A DNA stretch of 64,000 nucleotides, from the NCBI GenBank assembly GCA_963971305.1, contig OZ020306.1, positions 56,208,686 to 56,272,685 of the forward strand. The letters run 5' to 3'. Origin of the DNA: Arcuatula senhousia (taxonomy: Eukaryota; Mollusca; Bivalvia; Mytilida; Mytilidae). The notes below the pieces were generated by a model, which was not told the origin of the DNA, made no database searches, and worked only from the letters and a program-made list of their open reading frames with translations. The position numbers and the translations under genes are program-made. Shown one piece after another: positions 49,801 to 60,527 of this stretch (positions are counted from its first letter, which is position 1; each line of letters begins with the position of its first letter).

Positions 49801-51250
49801 ATCTAGAAAATACTCCTCGCTCCCACAAAAGCCAATCAGATCAAATTTTAAAATCAAAGGTGCACATCTAAATTGTGTTACAAAGATTGTGTGAAAATTT
49901 CATGAAAATCCATTGAGGGGTTTAACAGGAGTGGCTGAAAAGAGATTGATGCCCCTTTGTTGTGTAATGGCTAAATCCTAGATTGCTATGAAAAACCCCA
50001 AAAAAATCAATTTGATCGTATTTGTGAACATCTGCATTATATCACAAAGACTGTGTAAAAATGTCATGAAAATCCATTGAGGGGTTTGAGAGAAGTTGCG
50101 GATAAGAGATGGGTATCCCGGACTTCATTGTTTAATGGCTAAGGTAGTAAGACACAGTTCGGTTTTGTTTACAAGTTAGTTTCGGAGAGTGACATCCTAG
50201 AATTTCTAAAGTAAAATACAAAGGTCGAATTTAAGTAGCTATAAATTAAGAATGCCTTATAATTTAGTAACGAAAGTGTGCTCAACTGATAGGGAATCTT
50301 TCAGAGGTAATATTTTTGACAAAGTATAAAAATAATCGAAAAAACGGAAGTTTAGCGTCCCTTTTCCGGCATGGTGTCATTTTTATTTTACCGATCTTTT
50401 GAACGTTTTTATTAATGCTTGTTTTTAAGGTAAAAAATGCGACGTCATTTCTTGAAAAAATAAGCCGGTCGATGTAAAGGTTTTTTACTGTTAATAAACA
50501 GCCAGGTTTATGTACTTTCAGAGCATGTATAGCGCTATAGAGGATTTAGTGCAGGTTTGAGTCTAATCTAGGCTTGAATTATGGTAAAAATGTGTAAATT
50601 TTAGTGTTTTGGCATGAATAATTTGTTTTCGGAGTTATAGGGTTGTAATGAAAAGATCTTATTTTTGTAAGTAACAACTAACAGGAAGATAATCTATGGA
50701 ATGTAAGGAATTCAACGATGTATGATAAGTGTTTATAAGGTTAAATATAGTTTTAGAATAGTTATTGGAAGAAGCATATGTGCTGCAAAGCTATGAACGT
50801 TTCTGACGTTTCATCTAGAAGTGTGTTTTACTACCTAAGTCCTTGTTTCGCTATTGGAACCCGAAAAAATCCATCAGATCAAATTTTAAAATACTGTGGT
50901 TTCATTATTATTCGTTGGGTATCAATTCTCGTGGTTTTCGTGGATGGCTTTGACCCACGAAATTTGATACCACACAAAAAAGAAATTTAACATTGTTGTA
51001 AAGGCAGCAGTTTTGAGAACCAGGAATTTAAGAATCCACGAACTGATACTTTTTCATCAACCCACGAAAATTGTTACCCACGAAAATAATATGTGCATAT
51101 CTTCATTATACAACAAAGATTGTGTGAAAGTTTCATGAAAATCCATTCAGGGGTTTCGGAGGAGTTGAGGATTAGAGATGGATACCCTTAGGTGTAACGG
51201 AAGGACAGACATACACTCCTATCATTATTTACCCCCACTTTTCAAGCGAG
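49800..51250 (+). repeat. Bivalve-type repeat region (TTCATGAAAATCCATTGAGG)
   Basis: AAGATTGTGTGAAAATTTCA with TGAAAATCCATTGAGGGGTT occurs at about 49882, again at 50048 and at 51117, each followed by a GTTG(A/C)GGAT(A/T)AGAGATGG-like block. The last copy ends in GGAAGGACAGACATACACTC. I recognise this from dispersed mollusc repeats that end in GGACGGACGGAC. Another insertion (50904-51088) lies between copies two and three. Confidence 0.6.
50904..51088. mobile_element. ~185-bp MITE (TTCGTGGGTATCAA type)
   Basis: ATTATTCGTTGGGTATCAAT with TCTCGTGG at the left pairs with CCCACGAAAATTGTTACCCA with CGAAAATAAT at the right. The interior repeats TTTCGTGGATGGC and CCACGAAATTTGATACC. I know similar miniature elements from other bivalves. 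Confidence 0.7.
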
Positions 51251-51259
51251 GGGGGGGTA

Positions 51260-52255
51260 AAAATCTTAAATTATCAAAAGGCTAATTATGTTTCTTACTG
51301 TAGGTTTTAACCGAACAAAGTAATATAAAATGTCAGCATATTCTTTAACAAAGATTTATTTGATAAATGAGTAAACTTCATAATGTTCCAAAATAGATTA
51401 CAGACGAGTCGGACTGCAGAAAGAGTAATTTGCGCAAAGCGACTGTTAATAGCTTTAGATACATGTATAATTATCTTTTTTCATGAAAGTCCTTTCATCT
51501 TAAACAGTAAGGCCCAAAATTGTTTAAAACGTTACCAAAAATGCTTGAAAAATATCTAAAGTTAAAATGGATATTTTGACATTTCAAACGATTCATTACC
51601 GTTCTTTGAGATTTTTCACTTTTGTATATATTAAAAAAAAAGAATTTATAAATATAAGTTTTTTTTCTAGTTTCACGAAGCATTGTATGCTCATTTTTAT
51701 ATCATATTTGATGCTTATTTAATTAAAATTTTCTGATATGAAATATTAAGAATAAAATATATGCTTTTGAGGTGTAAGTTTTATTGTTTTATGAATTCAA
51801 TTTTCAACATAAAATTGAAATAAAATAGTCTTATTTTTTATTTTCGATTTAATCTCTAAAATTTATAATCTTTTTGACACACCATAAGAATTGAAACAGA
51901 TTAATGTATGACAGATATATGAAAAATTATGTGACAAATTTTCCATAAAATTTTTAATTGTTCAAGATTTTATCAAAAATTTAAGTGAGATTTAAACTGT
52001 AAAATTTTTGACATTTACAACGGATTCTGTTTCCCTAGCACCCGAAGGAAAATTGTTATTGTTTCCAATATCCTTCCCTTGTTAACAAATTTCTAGTTTA
52101 AGAATAGAACATGGTAGTTTTCAATGCCTGAGGTCAAAATTTAATTTTAACATATCCCAATTGCAGTTGTGCAATAATGATTGCAATTAGGACATGTAAA
52201 TAATAAGTGATTTATGTTCTCTGCTGATTTTATCATGGAGCATTTATGCATGACA
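51260..52255. other. Upstream region of gene 2, no gene or repeat recognised
   Basis: AT-rich and free of recognisable repeats. Near the promoter it holds GCAATAATGATTGCAATTAG and TATTGCAATTGCATCC, which look like C/EBP- or POU-type sites, but this is motif resemblance only. Confidence 0.4.
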
Positions 52256-52328
52256 CCAATCCTTATTGCAATTGCATCCCAACAGGGGTATAAATATCCT
52301 GATACCCCAAAAACTGAGCATCATTCTT
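52256..52328 (+). promoter_or_regulatory. Core promoter of Irx-like gene 2 (CCAAT, TATA, initiator)
   Basis: TATAAATA lies at 52289-52296. TCATTC at 52321-52326 fits the initiator consensus TCAKTY, with its A 34 bp after the first T of the TATA box. A CCAAT box is at about 52257. The predicted leader is only 46 nt to the ATG at 52369, which leaves no room for an upstream exon. Confidence 0.72.
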
Positions 52329-52368
52329 TCTTTCGAATTCAAACATAACACATCTTCATATTTTTGAA

Positions 52369-54646
52369 ATGGCTTATCACGAAAGCAGTGAATCTTCACT
52401 GGTATGTATAACCAAGACAATCGGATATTAATCTAAATATAATTTCATAATTGAAGCTAATAATTTCTTAATAGCTTTAAATTAAAGCGTCAAACGAAAC
52501 ATGATTAAATAGCTTCAAAGTTTCTATTTGATAAAGGAATATATCAATTCCTATTCAGTCTTATTAAAGGTGCAAGGTTCTTTGATCAAATGAATACATG
52601 GATAAGAGGTCCTTTAAAAAAATTTAAGGGCTCGTAATTGAATTTGAATTTCAAATTTGTTAAATGATTTAAAAGACTTCATCGCTTTATTTGGGTTATT
52701 TATTAATGATAATTCTCTTTTATTTTCAGGTATGTCTTGATCGATATTGTCCCAAAGTCTTCGATCCACACAGAAACATCGTCATGTGCCGATGTCACCA
52801 AATCCAAGTTACCAGTCCAACATCCACATTCGGATCATCAGCAACCGGCCATGGATCACCCACTTCCGGTTACCCTGGTTCCATGCCGTTCGGAGAGAAT
52901 TTGGCAGCTCCGTGTTACCCATCATATCCGGGGTATACTTGCTATGATGGATGCGGAATGTACCAGAATCCTTACCAGCAATCTTCGCCGGTATGTTTAT
53001 TAAATTGTTATTAGTTTTAAGGATTTCTGTACTAGGAAGCTTTATTTGTCTTCTTTTGGTATCTGTGTTGCTTTCTTACAAATAACTTAACCAGGGGCCT
53101 TTTTTTTGCATTAAAGTTACAAAAAGAAAGAACTTGAAAAACTATTGGAATGGACAAAAGGACAAAATCATAATCTTTTCAAAATTCACACAAATTCATA
53201 CAAAAAGCGAACACAAGCTTAGTAGCAAAAAAAGGAGAACAACTGGGCTAACAGAGAGCCTTCTATTGTCGTATTGCTATTTATCATTTGTTTTCTTTGT
53301 ATTTTGCAGACTCTACCAGGAGCTGACCTGTCAATGTATAATCCGTATCAATCCCAATATGTCGGGCACCCAGGACAAATGGAGCACATGCTTAGATCTC
53401 AAGTCAACGAATTTCTGTAAGTACCTATTTCTAAGTTTATGTTAATTTTAAATTCATTTTCATGTAGTTTTGAAGAAAAACATAACAGATCTATGAAACT
53501 ATTTTCACTCTTTTGTGTACTATCAGTGTGTTTTTTTACAGACTTACATAATGTATAAAATTATACTTAAAAGAGGTGAAAAATCTTTACTGATTTTCTT
53601 CTAAACCCCATATGCATGTTTAATTTCCCCATTAGGTAATTTCTGTAAAATTACCTAAAATTTTCATTTTATTTTTTCATCCACATAAATTCTGTTAAAT
53701 GTCCTATTATTGTTTTGTTTGTGTTTTAGAAATTACCAACAGCTGAACACGCAGATAAACGGAAATGATATTCCTGCAACGAAACAAAGCACGAAAGTCC
53801 TAAAAACTTGGATGAGAGAACATCGAAAGAATCCATACCCGACCAAAACAGAAAAAGTCATGCTGGCTTTTGCTACAAGAATGACAATGACCCAGATTTC
53901 AAACTGGTTCGCCAACGCCAGGCGTCGCATGAAGCAACAAAAGGATAAAGGAAATACTTCAGACGGCGCTCTAAGCGATTTGTCAGACGATGATGAAAGA
54001 AGCGCCACCTCTAGATCACCAGCAGACGACATAAGCACAAGTTCCCATAATGCATCAGGTAAGACCACATTTCATGTTAAGAATCAATTTATTTACAGAA
54101 GAACGTTTTTTTCAGTAGTTTTGAACGTTTACAACAATTTAAAGTTTATCCTCATCCAAAAACAAATTGTCAAGTAAAAATAAAATGCATTGTATGTGAA
54201 CAAAGATATTCGACCATTTACGGACGCCACACAGTGATTGAAAAATTATCATTTTTGCCTAGCTGTAATTAACCATTTATAGTATAGATATAAAATCAGA
54301 AATAAATGTATATGATTCGTGATCCAAAGAAAAAGGTATTTAAACAACACGATATGGAAACAGGCTGAAAAAGATAGTGGCCTATAAGAGTTTGTATTTA
54401 TATTTTCTAATTTTCTAATTTCTAGATTCCTCTTCATCGCCCTCTGGATTTAATCTGACAGAACTTGTAAAAGAAAGAGATAATATATTACGAACCCACA
54501 GACCAGTGCCTATCGAAAGCAGGGAACTGCATCGCCTAAGTACATCGACTGCATCGCCTGTCACAACGGAGACCACGAGCCTGAAGCCGCTGTCGTCTCC
54601 TAAAAAGCCCAAATCTATTTGGTCTGTAACCAGTATGTTAGGATAA
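52369..54646 (+). CDS. Divergent Iroquois-like TALE homeodomain protein, gene 2 (316 aa, five exons)
   Basis: Exons: 52369-52401, 52730-52990, 53310-53416, 53730-54058, 54426-54646. All introns are GT-AG, phases 0,0,2,1, the same as gene 1. The start follows a TATA box and has a good context (GAAATGG). Exon 2 begins VCLDRYCPK and ends its motif MCRCHQ, giving C-x4-C-x12-C-x-C (residues 13-33), the spacing of gene 1. Then comes a Tyr/Pro/Gly-rich stretch ([17 protein letters not shown]). Exon 3 ends in MLRSQV. The homeodomain (about 146-206) has KNPYPTK and [14 protein letters not shown]; 33 of 48 residues match gene 1 over the helices, but the [10 protein letters not shown] arm is absent. An acidic tail (LSDDDERS) follows and the protein ends [13 protein letters not shown]. 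Probably a nuclear transcription factor; divergent Irx or spiralian TALE gene. Confidence 0.92.
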
Positions 54647-54806
54647 TTTCAAGATTCCGCATACTTAAAGGATTGATCAGAAAATAGTGCTACAGTAACT
54701 ACAGAACTTAAAAGCTAAAAATCTGTTCAAATCAGACGTTTTCAAAGAAAAAAATGTTTTGTAACAATTGTGTTATGTTCTTGTATTGAGTATGTTGAAT
54801 AGTGCT

Positions 54807-54812
54807 AATAAA
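54807..54812 (+). terminator. Polyadenylation signal of gene 2
   Basis: AATAAA, 160 nt after the stop codon, gives a compact 3' UTR. Confidence 0.6.
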
Positions 54813-54829
54813 CTAATTATAAAAATCAG

Positions 54830-55600
54830 AACTTTATCTCGTCTGCGTTGATTGTCGAATGTTGTGGCGGATACAGAAATTTTCAAATAGGAGGGCGCGC
54901 AATTAAAAAAAAAACTCTTCTGGGATCGGACATCTTGTTTCTTACAGTTCCTAGCCAAATTTTCCTGTTATTTTCATCGTCTGTAATATCCAACTTGTGT
55001 TTAAAAAAAACCTACCGTCAATTTCAACCCAATGAACACTTTGAAGATTTTTGAAGCTGAATATTTAAGCAACAAAAGATTTTATCTGTCTGCAAAAGTT
55101 TATATTGTCTTAATACATGTAATACTAAGTACATTATTGTTTATCTTTCTAGAACCCAACTCCAAAATTGGGGTCATCAGACACCTTTTAAGCCAAAATA
55201 TTTAAGCAAGACGTAGCTATTCTGTAACTGCAACAGTTATTCAATAAGACAAAGCTTTGCAGAAATGTTATATGTTCGTTATCCAATTAAAAGAACTCAG
55301 ATCCATATTTCCAGAAAAGCTTATCATGAACCAAATTCTAGAAAATATTATACTTTTTGGTAAAGAAAGAAAGATAACTCTAATTCACAAATGACAAAAT
55401 TTGTATAAAAAATTAACAATAAATAACAAGGGTCCAGATTTTTTTAAATAAGCTAGTTCCACCAAATAAATAAACTGACCGGTGGTGGTATCCTGCTATT
55501 GAGTCCTGCCACACTGTTCTTGCCAGGATGATGCATGCTGCCTTACTCTCTGCTTGGAATTGTCCTCAGATGGGTTCCCATTTTTTTTAGATGTTTTGAC
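54830..55600. other. Intergenic, nothing recognised
   Basis: No gene. CCAAAATTGGGGTCATCAGA at 55161 resembles ACAATTGGGGTCATCAGTGC at 14959 and may be part of a dispersed repeat. Confidence 0.4.
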
Positions 55601-55602
55601 CC

Positions 55603-55821
55603 TTAGAGAGATCGAACATTTAACTTGAAAGGGGACTTAGTTTTCTACTAAAAATATTCTGGATCTGATGTTTAATGAAAAATATTCTACCAGTAATGGA
55701 TATAAAATAATGCTTATATTGGAAAAAATATTTTGTCGCATCACCTTTGAAAAATAAAATTAATATTTTTCCACGCTCTTCGCGGAAAAAAACCCTTTTA
55801 AGTTAAATGGTCGACCCCTTA
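55603..55821. mobile_element. 'T' MITE, copy 2
   Basis: The left end TTAGAGAGATCGAACATTTA with ACTTGAAAGGGG and the right end CCCTTTTAAGTTAAATGGTC with GACCCCTTAA are the inverted ends of the family at 31083-31337. Confidence 0.7.
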
Positions 55822-55867
55822 ACTTTGAAATCTATCAGTTGGAAGATAAGTAGTGGTAGCCGATCTA

Positions 55868-56420
55868 TTATTCACTTCGAGTTCGTGTCATCTTTTCTAT
55901 GCCATGCGGTACCAGCATGAAGATTTCTATGCTACCTCTAGAAGCTAATCGTCTTACAGCAGCTTTCTGTACTGACAAAACCATCCCAAGGTCGTACTCA
56001 ATTTCAACACTGATTGGGTATAGGGAACCCTTTACATCCCACCTCCAAAGATTAGAAGAGGTATCACTTTCCACTCCTTCTCTACACTCGGTCATCAGCT
56101 CCGTTTACTTACGTTAACTCTACCGCGACAAGAGTCCTGAACTGCTTGGACTACAGTATGATGTCTGGTTTCAACGTTGTAACCATTGCGTTAGGATCTA
56201 AGACAAAAAAGTGTGTGTTCTTATCCCATTTTTACTCGATTATTGCAGAAATCAAAATGTCACCCACCCCAACCCCCAAAAAGGGAGTCATATTCTGTGG
56301 ATTTGCAGTTGAGTATACTGGTACATGTACAGCTTGATCTTCTTCAATTTTGTTTTCAGTACACTACGATTTGTCTCCTTTAGACCGTTACATTATCTGT
56401 CTACGCACTGGTCTAAGCTT
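55868..56420. other. Small open frames of uncertain meaning
   Basis: On the - strand a 75-codon frame (56095-55868) starts MTECREGVESDTSSNLWRWD, which reads more like protein than most of the AT-rich frames here. Similar-sized + frames overlap it. No domain is recognised and no splice structure could be settled, so I do not call a gene. A fragment of a mobile element is as likely. Confidence 0.25.
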
Positions 56421-56423
56421 CTT

Positions 56424-56690
56424 ATGGGGAACGACGCAATCTGAATAAAGTCATATCTATCAATTGTTCTCTACTGTCTACTCTGCATGGTAGATCTGAA
56501 GATTCTGTTCTGATGACCTTTTGAATTGACCAATCAGATTGCACTATTTTGGAAGCATTACTCCTTCTGATGAATCCAGAGGATTCCGAAAAAGGTCATC
56601 ATAGAAATGTCCAGATCTTCCATGCAGACACAGTAGGGAATAATTGATAGATCTGAATTTAATCAGATTGGGAACGGCGTTATCATTTCG
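56424..56690. mobile_element. MITE with ~75-bp TIRs
   Basis: GGGGAACGACGCAATCTGAA and CTATCAATTGTTCTCTACTG pair with ATTGATAGATCTGAATTTAA and TCAGATTGGGAACGGCG. CATGGTAGATCTG pairs with CAGATCTTCCATG. The loop is about 100 bp. Confidence 0.65.
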
Positions 56691-56979
56691 GAACCATATG
56701 AATATTTATCTGTGCTTCAAGGGGCGCATATATCTTAATGGTACGTCGTGCCCTATGCGAAGAATTACATGTATGTTCTTCATATATTTTAATACACTAT
56801 AAATGTTGTCACCGTTAGTCTGTTAAAATTAAGACTCTCACAACTGATGCTACAGGCATTAATGATTAATGTGAAAAAAAGCTTTAGAATAAGAATGTGG
56901 CCATTGTGACTGAAGTGACCTTGTTTTTTTTAGTTTAAACATATTTATTTATCCTGGATTGGGAATCTATAAATCCCTC

Positions 56980-57222
56980 TCCGGCTAGCAGTTTGCAAGT
57001 GTGGCCTTTGTAGACGGCCACATTGAGCCTACTCTTATCGAACCCTACAAAGGGGTCTTAAACGTCCACAGGGTATTGATCTCCCCATACACGGGACAAC
57101 CTTTTATCGTCCCTTCCGAAGGACTAGCATTGTTTTTCTTTTATACTGAGACTCCCTTGTTAGACTGGTATCGGTATAATTTAGAACTTAGGAATGAGAA
57201 TCAGACCCCTTTTGACAATTAA
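56980..57222 (+). pseudogene. Short coding-like segment, partner of 42106-42279
   Basis: After a possible acceptor (CCGGCTAGCAG) an open frame reads FASVAFVDGHIEPTLIEPYK, continues as ordinary-looking protein, and ends EN-QTPFDN with a stop at 57220-57222. There is a stop codon just upstream and no ATG, so alone it is not a gene. GHIEPTLIEPYKG resembles the segment in the 42.1-kb frame. The function is unknown. Confidence 0.25.
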
Positions 57223-57423
57223 GTCTATTTACCCTAACCATGAAGGGATTTTTGTTATTGTTTTTGTTCTGTTTTGATTTTTGTTTGTTTTTTGCTTTGT
57301 TCTATCAGATTTTTATTTTCCTGCGGAGCGGGAAAATTATTTGCCTTTGAAGCGTCATTGACATTTTGTTTCATTATAACGATTATTTTGTATAGCAGAA
57401 ACTATTTTCAGAATCCTTTTCTA

Positions 57424-59711
57424 CGGAAGCCCTGGAGGGACATTTTGAGTTAAGAGTTAGGAGTTAAGAATTCGGAGTTGCAACTTACTACTTAGCACTT
57501 ATTTCTTATGACTTATTTGTTTTTTCTTAACACTTTTTTTTCAGGTCTGGATTTTGCAACTTGGGGTGGGGGTTGCTATGTCTTTTTGCTTGGTCCTACG
57601 TACATTAAAGTTTACGCGTAGGCTTTAAGAACTTTTCTCAGAAGCTGAAAATATAACGAGCATGACCTTAATATATACTGTTGTATACACACGTACACAA
57701 GTATAGCCCTAGCCTTTTAAATGATACTATGAAAATTAAAAGTACGCATGAATGACACAGAATCCGTCCGTACATATTGATATGAACAAAAGCAAAAGAA
57801 ACAGCACTTATATATCTTCTCAACAATGATAGAACTTACACTTACAAATCTTTGGTCATTCCTACAGCGAGAGTCGAATCCATGCTGCAATATCTATTAG
57901 AATACAGTCAACAGCAGTTGTGACTATGTATATGGCGTCTTAGACCACCTTTCCAGCAAGCTTTAGGCTCTATAAAAAGCAGCTCTTGCTGATCAAATTT
58001 TATTTTATCGTAAATAAGAACTATATTTTTTATCTATTATTTTGTTTGTGTATAAAAATTCTGACCTCACTATACAAATGACGAGTATGAATTTTAATAT
58101 TTGTGGATTGTGGATATGAACACTATCTAGAACAACAATGCACAAGTCATGTATTCTTATAAAAACTTATAATAAAACATTTTTTTCAATAGAAACTGCT
58201 GTTTAACACGTTAAACACTATATTTTTATTATTTATCGGTAACTTTCGTTAAAATCTATAATTTTTAGGAGGACAGTGAACCTCTGGTAGCCACCCGGTT
58301 TTTTTATCCACTTGCGAGGAAGCGGGGTACCCCCTCAAAATATGCCTCCCAATCAACCATTCAACGTAAATATCAACATTAATTGAGACATATTTGTTAT
58401 TACTTATTACTTATTTGTTATTACTTATTTCTTATTTGTTATTACTTAATTGTTATTTCTTATTACTTATTTGTTATTTGTAACTACTTATTACTTATTT
58501 TTTATTACTTATAACTTATTTGTTATTACTTATCACTTATTTGTTATTACTTACAACTAATTTGTTATTACTTATTACTTATTTGTTATTACTTATTTGT
58601 ATAAAGTAATAACAATTAAATATTAAATTTGATAGGTCGATTCGAGGTATATTTTAGTCAGTACCCCAGCATCTTGAATCCGGATCAAAGACGATTTGCC
58701 CTATTTTTACCAGGCTCGCTGTTCTGATGAAAAGATCATAGATTTTAGCAAAAAGGTACCGAAAATTAATAAGAATAAAATTACAACAATTAGTATTGAA
58801 GAAATGTTTTTATTTTAATCTTATATAAGTATATGTGTGTATTTTTAGATAGTTTTCATATCCAAATAAGGATTAGGGCTTTTGTTTATGTTGAACCTTT
58901 CAGTTTAGCAAAGTGGCATATTTCCCCTTATTTAATGTTACATGTGACATGTATTAAAATTAATACTCGTCTGTATATAGAAATAGTTGTACAGTCACAG
59001 TGAGAGTCAGACTTTTGATACCCACACTGTAAAAAAATAGATAAAAATATATTCCTAGACCCAGACCCTAACGCTTGTTAATTTTATTTACGAGCACATA
59101 TCATTTGATCACCAAAATCTGCTTTTTTATATAGCCTATAGCAACCTAATAAGGTGGTCCAAGACGCCATATATATATACATAGTCACAACTGCTGTTGA
59201 CTGTATTCTCGTAGATATTTCAGCATGAGTTCGACTCCTGCAGTAGGAATGACCAAACATTTGTAGGTGTAAGTTCTATCATTGATGGGAAGATATGTAC
59301 AAGTTCTGTTTCTTTTGCTTTTGTTTATATCAATATGTATTGTCGGGCGGATTCTGTGGCATTCATGCGTACTCCCTATCCTTCTATCTTATTTTTTATC
59401 ATTTGAAAATGTGTATGAGTGTTGGCACACCAGTAAAAATTAAGGTCTTATGATCGTCATATTTTCAGCTTCAGAGAAAAGTGCTTAAAGCCTACGCGAA
59501 AACTTTAATGTACATGCATGGGACCTAGCAAAAAGTCGATATTGTTTCAATGTAGCACACCCCCCCCCCCCCCAAAGTTGCAAAATCCAGACCTGAAAAA
59601 AGTATTAAGAAAAGACAAATAAATCATAAGAAATAAGTGCTAAGTAGTTAGTTGTAACTCCTAATTCTTAAATCCTAACCCTTAACACAAAATGTCCCTC
59701 CAGGGCTTCCG
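57424..59711. mobile_element. 'P': 2.3-kb element with ~600-bp TIRs and TA duplication
   Basis: The ends are CGGAAGCCCTGGAGGGACAT and ATGTCCCTCCAGGGCTTCCG, perfectly inverted, each flanked by TA (57422-57423 and 59712-59713). The arms run to about 58020 and 59085, with matching blocks such as TTTGCAACTT, GCCTACGCG, GGCGTCTTAGACCACCTT and TCAACAGCAGTTGTGACTAT. TA duplication fits Tc1/mariner-type or similar enzymes. No transposase frame lies between the arms. Confidence 0.85.
58390..58600. repeat. Simple tandem array, TTATTTGTTATTACTTATTAC-like unit
   Basis: About ten irregular units of 14-21 bp built from TTATTACTTA and TTTGTTA. The array lies in the loop of element P. The units are contiguous and there are no spacers, so it is not a CRISPR array. 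Confidence 0.85.
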
Positions 59712-59869
59712 TACTTTTCTTTACTTAAGGGCTCTGCTGCTAAAATATGTTTTCATTAAAACTATTCATATTTATTTTTTTTATGTTAAAAAACTCTTTT
59801 TTTTCAAGGTGGTTCCTAAGGCTTATTTTGGGTAGATTGATATTTTGCCCATCGCACAAGAACTAGTTT

Positions 59870-60001
59870 AACACCGACCATTTAATTTGAAAATCATAGT
59901 GTGGGGGCTTGGTTTATAAAAATATATATATATTTTTGTTCTGGTCAGAATTTGTTTTCATAAAAATCAGATTCAACATTTTCAAATTGTCGGTCCCTTA
60001 G
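59870..60001. mobile_element. 'T' MITE, copy 3 (short)
   Basis: TAACACCGACCATTTAATTT and GAAAATCATAG at the left, ACATTTTCAAATTGTCGGTC and CCTTA at the right. Most of the centre is deleted relative to copy 1. Confidence 0.6.
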
Positions 60002-60527
60002 AGAAGCAACATTTAGCAAAGAATTCCACTTAATTAGGGTGGTCTAGGGGTATAAGCAAAATTTTACAAAAAATTGCAGAATTAATCTCGTAAATTAAAT
60101 GCCCTAAAAAATTGGGGTCACAGACTTTTCTACATATTTATGAAAATGCGGAGGTGGTGACCTAAAGCTTTTTATTTGTCTTTCAATAGATCATAAAGAG
60201 AGAAGAGTTATTTTGCTTCATTGTGAGCTAAAACAAATTAGATTTAAGTCATATTTCACAAGTGACAAGCCATATTTACTATCTTTTATAAACGTGAAAA
60301 ACTGAGGGTCACGGACATTTTTTCTAGATATTTGAGAAAAAAAAATGTTCCTTCACAGTTTTATATAATTTTCCCCCCAGTTTCCTGCCAATTTTCTCCC
60401 CTGAAATAGAACTTATTTCTTTTTAAATATTCATGTTATTTTTATTTCATTAATAAAAAAACCCAAAGAATTCAATTTTCATCTCTCGTGTTATTTTAAG
60501 TCATTTAAATGCACTTAAATTTGCAAG

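Noticed and set aside
58390..58600. CRISPR-like array
   Set aside because: Units are contiguous simple sequence of varying length without spacers, in an animal genome.
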